Assembly (NCBI GenBank): GCA_029962745.1 | Contig: CM057158.1 | Coordinates: 8,507,528-8,571,527 of the forward strand | Origin: Echinometra lucunter | Lineage: Eukaryota; Echinodermata; Echinoidea; Camarodonta; Echinometridae | Length of the DNA stretch: 64,000 bases | Direction of reading: 5' to 3' | Notes under the pieces: model-generated | What the model was told of the DNA's origin: nothing | The model's database searches: none | Seen by the model: only the letters and a program-made list of their open reading frames with translations | Made by a program: the position numbers and the translations under genes | Shown here: piece by piece, positions 12,102-21,174 of the stretch | Layout: the number at the start of each line of letters is the position of its first letter | Position numbering within the stretch: position 1 is the first letter of the stretch

Positions 12102-12148
12102 CATGTAGGCAGGGAGGTGGAAAGAGAAGGTTTAACCCTGGTTTAACC

Positions 12149-12568
12149 TTAAGTCCCCAGTTTTCCCCGATACAGAAAACGGAAAAAATTTCAGAGAATT
12201 CTAGAAGAACACAGAATTCCCCAGTTTCATGGAAAACACAATTTTTTTCCCCAAACAAATATGAATTGCGAAAAATACAACAAAAATCCATTAAAAACAA
12301 AACCGTGCATCAGCGAAAAATTCGTATCAAACCTGTTTGCAGTGTTTAGCGTGCGTCCACGAAGCTTCAATTGCGTCTGCATGTAGCCCTATACTGCATG
12401 CAGTGTGTATGTATCAGGGTAACTTACCACATCATTTAAGTTTGTTTTCTTTTAGATTTTTACAATTGCTTTGTCATATATGTTTTGTACATGTCACCGA
12501 GGAAAGCGGAGTTAAGAACACCTAAGAACATGGAATTTGCATTTAGAAAACGGAAAACTGGGGACTTT
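12149..12568. mobile_element. MITE with AAGTCCCCAGTTTTCC termini, copy 1
   Basis: The left end aagtccccagttttcc (12151 on) is matched by the inverted ggaaaactggggactt (to 12567). A second, inverted copy with the same ends and interior words lies at 48550-48914. The interior is not coding. This copy directly abuts the damaged left end of the TTAACCC MITE at 12571, which suggests that it inserted there. Confidence 0.7.
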
Positions 12569-12777
12569 GGCATTCATGACATGAATTAATTTAAAGCTTA
12601 ATTTGATCAGCTTTTATCCTTCAAATTGCTTAACATCACAATTTTCTTTTGTTGCTACGTTTTTCTTTAAAAAAGTCATTTACATTTACAGTATCTGAAA
12701 TAAATATGAATTGGCATGAAGTATGATGACAATTCAAAAAGTTGCCATTTTGCTGGAAAAACTGTGATTTTAAACAC

Positions 12778-13145
12778 GGTAGAGGATAGTTCTTACCTCT
12801 TGCAGTTACGTTTCAATTTGACGTCATAAACATAGAAATGAATATGTATAAGCTTTCAAAGGCCATGTTTGTATCAATTCCAGGTATAAATCTCTCACAG
12901 AACTCTCACCGATGTCGATCACTCTTGTAGCTCATGGAGTTTCGCACTTGTTCTACTATCTCCAAGGTCTGTGGTTTGATTCTTGCTCTCATCAATAGCA
13001 TTTTTGCTGTTATAATTGATATTTGATAACAATTGCGTTTATTTCGTCAGAAACAGTTGAAGTATCACCGCTATTACTGATACACATTCATTTCTATGAC
13101 GTCAAATTGACAGGTAACTGCCAGTGGCAGGAACTATCCTCTACC
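12778..13145. mobile_element. long-TIR MITE with an internal tRNA-like (SINE) segment
   Basis: The ends are inverted repeats of about 60 bp: GGTAGAGGATAGTTC, then a shared CAATTTGACGTCATA block and GAAATGAAT. TTTAAA borders both sides, a possible target duplication. The element sits inside a TTAACCC MITE. Its interior at about 12918-12990 looks like a decayed tRNA gene: tagctcatggag resembles an A box, and ggtttgattct, some 45 bp later, resembles a B box. Confidence 0.75.
12918..12990 (+). repeat. tRNA-like pol III promoter remnant (SINE head)
   Basis: TAGCTCATGGAG matches an A box (TRGCNNAGYNGG) imperfectly, and GGTTTGATTCT matches a B box (GGTTCGANNCC) with mismatches. The order and spacing are those of a tRNA gene. 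No closed acceptor stem could be drawn, so this is not called a functional tRNA. It probably derives from a SINE or tRNA captured by the surrounding MITE. Confidence 0.45.
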
Positions 13146-13335
13146 TTTAAATTCTCCATCGCTTTGCCAATTTAAGGATTTTAATGCCTATTTTCCTTTT
13201 TAAAAATTTCAGCATCAAACAACAAATATTGGCTTAACTAAAGTGGAAACAGTTTGTGAAGAATGTTTTTGCTCTTTCTGCTCAAGTATTTGGTATGATT
13301 TTTAGGGTCACATAATGTGGACCGTCATGAATGGT

Positions 13336-14790
13336 ATTCATTTCTATCTGTATTACTTATCTGTTGTACCTCTCACCCCCCCCCCCCCCCTTTTTTTTTA
13401 AATTAAAGATACATTGTAGAAATTATATCAGTCAACTAAAGTATTTAGCATTTACTGTAATTAAGCACAAAGTGCATTAATGTAATATGCATAACCTGTA
13501 TTCAGACTACCGGTACATGTATGTAATTTTAGAGAAGTTATCTTTGGTGAAGTACTTTTCAAAGTTCAAACAATGTAGTTGATCTTAGATTCTTGAATAT
13601 TTCATTTTTGTCTGGATTTCATGTTACATGTAAATGGAACAATGGCCTGAAGAAGAACAAACCTAGATTTTATAAATCAACACTTTGATAGCTTTTCTCA
13701 CTTTCAATTCCTGTCTCTGTGAAATAAAACAGCCATCATCGCTCATCATATAATTATAAAATCAATTCTTGTGCTCCAAATCAATTTTGATATTTTAAGC
13801 CTGCAAGAACCATTAGTAGGAAATTATACCAGTAATTAACTTTACTCACAGCAGCCAATGCTTGGAAAAATATTCAAATCTTCTCGTGGTGGTTTAGATA
13901 TATATAAAAATTGTTACTTCTGAAGTTACGTAGTGTGTTGTATTGTACACTGAACTATAAACTCTGGCCTCAAAAAAGTATCATTATAGTCTTGCATGCA
14001 CTTACCGTCTGTTTGTCAAATAACTATGTTATCAATGTTGCGTTTTTCGTTTTTGTTTTTATTTTTGTTTTGTTTTTTGGAGGGGGGGGGGGTTCATTGC
14101 AAGAGGCTATGAATGATGAGGTTATGAAATTACTGAATGTCAGGAACACCTGCAACCAAAAATGCCTAAAATGAGAGGATCTGTTGATTTTTATTACTGG
14201 AAGCTCAATAAATAAAAAATTAAGTAGACCATCATAGAGAACTTCATATACTCACACAAGAAGATAAAGCTTTCACTTTCTAATGCAGTAGAAATTTCAT
14301 TCCAGCATCTTATACCTTCATAAACAGCACATTAAAAAAAAAAAAATCATCAGTATCGGTTGAAAGAATATCTGATAAACGATCACAAATTTTTAAGACA
14401 CTAAATTATACCAGGTATTAACTGCCGGCTGTGCAATTACCCTTGCATGCCCCTCTCCATTTGTTTTGTATATGAAATGTAAAAATGACATAAACTTCAC
14501 ATTTTACACAAAAAAAATATTTCCTCATACCTGTACCGAGATAAATTTCTGGACAGTGGACACATTTTGATAGTGGATTCCTCCACCAACAATCAAGAGG
14601 GATATCTCATAGAAACAAATGGAGAGCTGCTAACAAGGGTAATCATATACAATTTGTGTTTGATTATCATTTCATGATTTATTATCATTTTCAATATTCA
14701 TTAATTTTTTTGTCCTTGTATGTTCTTTACACCTTTTAATTTCAGTTTATGTCATTTGTCTGCTTCTGTTAAAGCTTAATTATATATTTG
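13336..14790. other. non-coding AT-rich DNA
   Basis: No gene is supported. The stretch holds poly-C/poly-T (about 13375-13400), poly-G (about 14083-14092) and poly-A (about 14334-14346) tracts. Confidence 0.5.
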
Positions 14791-14799
14791 ATTTGAATG

Positions 14800-15120
14800 G
14801 TTCAGAAAGTTGTCTTTATCAACCACCCGCAAAGCCAAGGGGAGAGCGGTGGGGGCGGTCGCCCCCTCCAAAACGCCAACAAAAAAGAGAAAAGAAAGAA
14901 CAGAAGGGAAAAAAGCATGAGCGAGAAAAGAAAAAGGCAAGAGAAAGTAAGAAGAGCGGGAGCAGACAAGGAACAATTCAAAGAAACATCAGAGCTTCCG
15001 CGTTTCGCGTGGGAGTGCACCCTCTCCCCTAGGGAGCGCGCTTTGCACGCTCAGTAAGTGATTCGCACGCTTCGCGTGCTCACTACCGCCCTCCCTAAAG
15101 TGAAATCCTAGCTATGCCAC
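14800..15120. repeat. dispersed repeat with purine-rich core and CpG-rich end
   Basis: It starts near aaccacccgcaaagcc, continues as ggcggtcgccccctccaaa, then a long A/G-only stretch (14880-14965), and ends in a CpG-rich segment and ctagctatgccactg. Similar fragments with gtacgccactgg or poly-C occur near 26452-26480 and 28130-28290. Four overlapping ORFs on both strands are consequences of the biased composition, not genes. Confidence 0.45.
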
Positions 15121-16511
15121 TGTTATCTACATAATGTAATCATAATCTCAGCTGAGTCATTGCACAACAGTGTTGCATCACATTTGAAACTTTGTGATTT
15201 GTAGTCTGCTGGCTTGAGTACTATACAATAATGTTGCAGTCTGAAGCTTTTTCTATTGTTAATCTATTCCAGGTTGTGTGTCCTTTAGCCAACTTGTGTC
15301 ACAGTTAAAGGCCAAAAACTGGCAGCACAAACATTTCAATTGATGTGGTGCATTATTTCAAATTGTCGGAAGGAAAGAATCTCATATCACAACTGACAAG
15401 TTGACTTCTGAATTCACTCCTTCCATTCAGTATAACCATATGAATCAGTTTATGCAAGCATGGGAATAAAACCCATTCATTATGCATGCAAGAACAGCCC
15501 CTCTCACACATACATGTAAAACCTATGCCTATACCTCTTTAAAACTAAAAAGAGCAGAGCAAGAAGTACATGTACATGTAGCTCCATTTATCATATACAA
15601 ACTCAAAGGGGCCTTGGTACACTAAGGCCCAATTTTAATGCAGACAGCATTACCTCATTTTCTGTTTGTGTTTTGAAATGTGAATTGGGGTTTTAACAAA
15701 TCACACATATTATTCACTTCTGGAAACAAACCATCCAAAAAAACATGACCCTGTTTCCAACAGAGGTAATGCGATGTGGAGTCTGTTACACTGTTTGTAC
15801 TTGAAGGTTTAACCAAAATAGTTGATTGTACTGCTTGCCTCCATTGCCGACATGTAACTGACCAGCAAACCAAATTCACACCCCCCCCCCCCCCCCCCCG
15901 AAATTAGTGCTATTTATAATTACCACATGGCGTGGGAAAGAGGCTCCGCTAGAAAATGTTAAAAGATTCTTCTATGTGAAGTCAATTAAGCATACACAAC
16001 ATAGTCTAGAGACATAATCTAAAGTTTCTTGAAACTGTTGGTTACGTTGTAACAGAAGTGGAAGATAGAGAAGATGAAAGAGCACAGAGAGAGAGAGAAG
16101 AAGAAGAAGATGAAGAAGAAAAAATAAATAATGCCTCCAGCAACTTTGTGGCAGAGGCATAAAATGAAAAAGAAAAAAAAAAATGCCTACATAACCAGTC
16201 TCGGAGATGGGGTAATGATGATTCTAAAACAGGCACATAGCCCAACCATCAACATAAACAGTAATTTAATATTCTCCTGAATTTCTTATATGGTTCTTCA
16301 CTCATAACAGGATTCAAAAGTAACACTTATTCCACTAGCAAATGGTTGGTACATACTGTATTCAACGAAATTTCAAAGAAGGAACTAAAAAAAAAAAAAA
16401 AAGGAGAAATCTAACTTTAGCAGTGGAAGTCATATTTGTGACACAATGATTCTATCCTTTTGAAGTGTTTTGCAATGACGAAGGATTGGCCGAAATTCTC
16501 TCTTGGCTGAA
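15121..16511. other. non-coding DNA with simple repeats
   Basis: No gene is supported. A poly-C run ends near 15899. A GA/GAA-rich microsatellite occupies about 16060-16125 and a poly-A run about 16387-16402. Confidence 0.5.
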
Positions 16512-16882
16512 CCATAGACATAATATAAATTTACTAGAGGAAAAGCAGCACGACCGGATATCATTATGCGAATGGCATTAGGCCCCACCTCTTTCGGATC
16601 ATTTGAAGGCCGACCTAAGCACCCGTTATCGTTGCATTATTCATACATGTATCTACTGGGCGTATCACTTTTATTATGACACATTTGTTGCGCATTGATT
16701 GTGCATTTATTGCGCATGTTTTTAGCTGATGGGCGTAATGTTTTAAAACATGCACAATGCACGCTACTCCTTGGAATCATCTTACAAAATGAATTATTCA
16801 TTTTGGATCATGAATATTGATGCATGCTTTGGTCGGCCTTCTAATGGATCTGGACAAAATGGCGGAGCTTTAGGGACCTGGG
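16512..16882. mobile_element. dispersed 0.4 kb MITE-like repeat, copy A
   Basis: The sequence from ccatagacataatataa to gcggagctttagggacct is shared, in inverse orientation, with 23118-23925 and 55036-55468. The ends are imperfect inverted repeats around RGATCCATTRGAAGGC and RGATCATTTGAAGG, each followed by CTAAGCACC-like words. The middle is rich in TGCGCA and TTGCGC words. There is no coding capacity. Confidence 0.65.
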
Positions 16883-17073
16883 CTGAACACACTCTCCAAT
16901 TACACTAGAAACAAGACACAAGATTTCTATTAATAGCAAAGGTGATACCACTTTGAATGAATGATATCTCTTTAGCATTAAAGAAATAAATACCGGACCA
17001 CTGAAGTGTTGGCAGGCATGTTTTATTTTGTTTCTAAAACATGACCATACCTTCAACCCCTAAAATATCTAAT

Positions 17074-17244
17074 CAGGGTGCCGTTGCATAAAAACTTGCT
17101 ATTATACATGTGTAGTAACTTTGCCATCAGTGGTAACTACAATGGAATACTGGATTTTGATTGGCTGTAGAGCAGTGTTACCATGGTAGTTACCACTGAT
17201 GGCAAAGTTACTATAATAGTAAGTTTTTATGCAATGGTGCCCTG
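17074..17244. mobile_element. palindromic MITE of the GTTGCATAAAACTTAC family
   Basis: The left end CAGGGTGCCGTTGCATAAAA is matched by the inverted TTTTATGCAATGGTGCCCTG. The inner arms pair through TTTGCCATCAGTGGTAACTAC. The loop contains a CCAAT box in reverse (gattttgattggctg). It is 171 bp and non-coding. The terminal CAGGG is hAT-like, but no flanking 8-bp duplication is visible. Confidence 0.75.
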
Positions 17245-17868
17245 TAAGACTTCCTAATGACCCCCTCCCCCATTCCTAACCCTAACCCAATTTGCATCAT
17301 CTGTTATTACTGAACTGAAATGAATAAAATTCAATTCAAGTCAAACCTAATCCTAACCCAACTTTGTGGGGGGGGGGGGGAGGACATAAGGAAGTCTTTC
17401 CATACCTCTCACTTGATTCTAAAAAGTTTATCAAAAACCTACATTGGCTTTCCTGTGAAATATATGTAAGCACACACTCACTACACCACTGAAAGAAGTC
17501 ACCAAGCCAATGTCCACATGCATTACACACAAACAGCAACTCTGCATGACTGCAGAACATACAGTATGGGCATTTAAAAGGCATTTTCCATGATTATCTG
17601 ATTCACAATAAGGCCAGAAAGAGGCAATATCGTGATACAGGACATCCCTCAAGGTCTGGACAGTACCAAGTAGTGGTATTGAGTCAACCGGACAGTGGGC
17701 TTCTCACAACCTCATGTATGCATCACTGCATGTGCCTACACACTGAATGAGACTGCGAGGGAATTCAGCCGCAATCAAGTTGTAAATTACTAGTCTCATC
17801 TTCCAAAATTATTCAATGGTACCATATTTTGGTTTATAGCCACTTGGTCTAATTCCCATATTGTCTAA
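17245..17868. other. non-coding DNA
   Basis: No gene is supported. Short CCTAACCCTAACCC-like words lie near 17275 and 17345, and a poly-G run near 17369-17380. They are too short to be telomere repeats. Confidence 0.5.
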
Positions 17869-17869
17869 T

Positions 17870-18463
17870 ACCACCGAGACTGTGGCTAAACCCATTTGGT
17901 CTACTATCAATTTGGTCTAATTGCCATTTGGTCCAATCATCACTTGGTCTAATACCCACTTGGGCTAATTGTCATTTTGTTCTGATTACATATAGTTTAA
18001 TTGCCACTTCATCTACTTAGTTTTCTTCATTTTGTCTGACCATTTTGGCCTAAGCTATTACCAGTTCGTCTAATCAGACAGACTTCGATCAAGTGAGTAT
18101 TAGACGAAATGAGCATAGACCTCTAGACCCTACTGGAAATCAGACGAAATGGTAAACGCCAAACATACCACTGAGACTGTGGCTAAACCCATTTGGTCTA
18201 CTATCAATTTGGTCTAATTGCCATTTGGTCCAATCATCACTTGGTCTAATACCCACTTGGGCTAATTGTCATTTTGTCTGATTATATATGGTTTAATTGC
18301 CACTTCATCTACTTAGTTTTCTTCATTTCGTCTGACCATTTTGGCCTAAGCTACTACCAGTTTGTCTAATCAGACAGACTTAGACCAAGTGAGTATTAGA
18401 CGAAATGAGCATAGACCTCTAGACCCTACTGGAAATCAGACGAAATGGTAAACACCAAACAGG
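17870..18463. repeat. 297-bp tandem duplication built from TTTGGTCTAAT units
   Basis: The block starting gagactgtggctaaaccc at 17876 repeats almost exactly at 18173, a period of 297 bp. Within each copy, degenerate 10-14 bp units (ATTTGGTCTAATT, and in inverse form AGACGAAATG) recur about ten times. This is a higher-order repeat: an old minisatellite later duplicated as a block. Related units resume after 19486. Confidence 0.85.
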
Positions 18464-18465
18464 CT

Positions 18466-19485
18466 AAGTAAGGGTAATCCTGGGTTTTAGGGGTATAAAT
18501 TATTTGCAATTATATTTAATCGCTAACTTCAGCACACCACATACAACACAGACTGTCGTGTGGATTATGGTTAGGATAGGGTTAGGATTAGGATTAGGAT
18601 TAAGTATAGAGTACCGAACTGTGACGTCATCAAATTTTGTTTTTTTTTTGCATTTGAGCATTTTCATGACTATATTACGGCAGAGCATGATGAAAAACCT
18701 CCACACACCAAATTTGACGTGAATCGGTTTACAGTGGCCCAAGGTATGGCCACATGAATGCCTAATTATCCCCACTGAAATCAGTGTAAACTGGCCTGAT
18801 TCATAACTGTTTAGAACCAGGCCAATTTACACTGATTTCAATGGGGCTAAGTAGGTATTCATGTGACCTCATATCAGGTCTCCATGAGCCGATTCCCATA
18901 AAATTTGGGCTGTGGATGTTTTTCCGGCATCATGCTCCATCGAGACTTTGGTATCCGAAATTCTGAAATTCCAAAAGAGTTTTTTGTGACGAACATGTAT
19001 ATCGCCTCGGTGCTCCATAGGGTTGGGCCCCAGCGGGATATGTCTCATTGAAGCCTGTACATCATCCGTGTAAACAAAAACAAAAAAAAAAGGGGTCGTT
19101 TTTCAGCACCGGGCAGGGAACCTGGGGATCCAGTTAAGGGTATCAAAAAACAGGTAAAATCAGAAAAAAGGGTATCAAAATCAGGAAAATCCGGGAAAAT
19201 GTTACTTAATTAGGAGATTATGATTCAATCCTTGCATAAAATCCCCGTTAAGGGTAAAAAAAAATCATTATTTCCGTCCTACTTTAATCCCCGTTTAGGG
19301 TGCTTTTCAGGAACTGATTTACGCGGATGATGTGCAGGCCTCAATGAGACTTATCCCCCCGGGAGTTGGGCCGGGTCAGGATAGGGGTCAGCTGGGTTGT
19401 CAGCAAGAGGTGTGCTAAAGTTAGCGATCGAATGTAAGTGCAAATAATTTATACCCCTAAAACCCAGGATCACCTAAGTAAGTGG
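18466..19485. mobile_element. nested long inverted-repeat (foldback) element
   Basis: The outer arms (about 18466-18538 and 19393-19485) pair over some 70 bp, including tcctgggttttaggggtata and ttagcacacc. Inside, further inverted pairs occur: gcatgatg...aatcgg near 18687-18730 with 18890-18945, and ccaatttacactgatttca near 18775-18845. The right half carries another inverted-repeat insert at about 19026-19371, with ends TCATTGAAGCCTGTACATCA. The structure sits in the middle of the TTTGGTCTAAT repeat. No gene is seen. Confidence 0.75.
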
Positions 19486-20199
19486 TAATTAGACCAAATG
19501 GTTATCATTATCAATATTAGACAAAATGGTTGTAGACAAAATGCATGGGATTATACCAATTAAACCTTGAAGAAGTACTCTCCCAAAAAGTGTAGATGCT
19601 GTCCTACATTACCATGTAGGAAGAGACCAAACAGACACTGCCATGGCTTTGCCTTTATTTTACTATTTTTACCTTTAAGACAAAAAGTGGGATTAGGGCT
19701 CGACTAGACGGAGTGGCAAATAATTCACCGATAATTTCTTATATTCTCCTCAGTCAAACCTGGACAAAGCCCAGGGTCACACAAATATCACACACAACCA
19801 ACAACATGTCAACAGCATACCCCGCACTCTCTGCACACTACAGCCTAGCCAGACCCGAGGCTTTGCAGAGCACGGCGTCGGACAAGGACCCACGCAAAAT
19901 TTTGGCGAACCCATTCGGTATGTGCATACATAGACTTTATGTGCGAGAGGTCAAACTTCCGGTTGACCCTCAGTGGAGAGAACGAAATTTCTGAGTGCAG
20001 ATGAAGCAATAAATCATCGTTTTTTTGTAAGTTCTAAGTTGTCAAAATAAATATGAGAAGTGAAAAAAACATCAATCAAGTATTCAATTTTAGGATAATG
20101 TCACTTTTGTAGCTGAGAGAATTCAGCTTCATCACAAACGCGATGTTGTCGCAATTTTTGCAGCGGGTTTGCAATGATTTCCTATACCCGCTTGTAGAC
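19486..20199. other. non-coding DNA upstream of TRAPPC2L
   Basis: It begins with leftover TTTGGTCTAAT-type units (to about 19560). The ORF at 19713-19994 has no recognisable domain. No gene is supported. Confidence 0.5.
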
Positions 20200-21141
20200 T
20201 ACATGTACAGCGCTGTCGCGAAGCTGTGTATAGTTATACACAGCTGCGCGCTCGCTAGCTGTGCATGCGTATAGCGTAGTCAACAATGGTGGTAGTGCAG
20301 TGTTGAAGTTACGCGAGGACCCCGAGCCGAGGTAAAACACGAGCAGCAGTGGCATCTATTCCCGAAATTTTCCCTTATCAGCTGTATCTTGACCCTTTTC
20401 TTCACTTTTTACCCCCAGAACTATAAAGGGAAATAAAACCCCACATGACGTTCTAGATTACACATTCCATCCGCCCTATCTTACCTCCCAAAGATGCGCT
20501 GTTGGACCCGTCTTTGGCGTATTCCGGCTGAAAATATGGCGACAGCCAAACTGGCAACTTATTTTTTTAAATACGGATCTTAAACAAGAATGGTTAAAAT
20601 ATGTCTGAATATTAGTATCAAAATAATTGAAATAATTCGAAAGGTATAATTTATAGTCGAATTATTACATTTGACCCTCTCCGGGTCCATATCATAGTGA
20701 ATAATGAATTTTTATAATGAGGTGTATTTGGAATCGAGACATTTCGCCCCTACAAATTTCGGGATAATTGAAATGTGGTTGTGATTATTCGTGAGTAGTA
20801 TTTTTTTATAAGCGACCGGCTGACCGGCCGACGTACGACCGGCCGAGCTAGCTAGCTAGAGTACGCGTACTGTCTATGGTACGTACGTACAGTGCAGTGT
20901 GTACATAAATTATGTTATCGTGCATGCCACTGCATGCACTGCACTGCACTACCGCAGCCGCTCGCTCAGCTAGCCTGGCCTGCCTCGCCGGCGCCTTGCG
21001 CTCGGCCTCGACCTCGCTCGCTCAGCCTCGACTGTGTAGTGTCGACTCAGGTCATCAGGTACCGGGCCAGGTACTACTAGGTTGAAGATTCTTGCTTGCA
21101 GACGGCGACGAAGGGAGGCCAAACCCAAGGCAAGGGAAGGA
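20200..21141 (+). promoter_or_regulatory. TRAPPC2L: CpG-rich 5' region of TRAPPC2L
   Basis: G+C and CpG density rise in patches from about 20200 to the start codon at 21142, unlike the surrounding AT-rich DNA. It contains the 22-bp palindrome gctgtgtata-gt-tatacacagc (20223-20244), strings of gctagctagc and gtacgtacgt, and the segment just before the ATG (gacggcgacgaagggaggcc). No convincing TATA box is seen. It fits a CpG-type housekeeping promoter, but the start site is not defined. Confidence 0.45.
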
Positions 21142-21174
21142 ATGGCTGTTTGTGTTGCTGTGATCGCGAAAGAG
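21142..21174 (+). CDS. TRAPPC2L: TRAPPC2L exon 1
   Basis: Encodes [11 protein letters not shown] from the ATG at 21142, then a weak donor GAG|gttaat. The start is fixed by the match to the family's MAVCIAVIAKE. The intron is phase 0. Confidence 0.9.

Larger units (their letters stand above)
12571..13335. mobile_element. piggyBac-like MITE (TTAACCCATTC family), copy interrupted by another MITE
   Basis: The sequence runs collinear with 10703-11131 from cattcatgacatgaatt to gtggaccgtcatgaatgg, but is interrupted at 12778-13145 by an unrelated element. Both TTAA ends are degraded, so it is older than the copies at 10.7 and 23.3 kb. Confidence 0.7.

Noticed and set aside
14776..15057. Four overlapping ORFs on both strands, Lys/Arg/Glu-rich or Phe/Leu/Ser-rich
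   Set aside because: Purine-only sequence lacks stop codons in several frames. The region matches a dispersed repeat pattern.
17275..17355. CCTAACCCTAACCC words, possible interstitial telomere repeat
   Set aside because: Only two or three degenerate units (CCTAAT, CCTAAC), far too few for a telomeric array.
17870..18463. Regular short repeats considered as a CRISPR array
   Set aside because: The units are degenerate, without constant repeats and unique spacers, and the genome is clearly eukaryotic with spliced genes.
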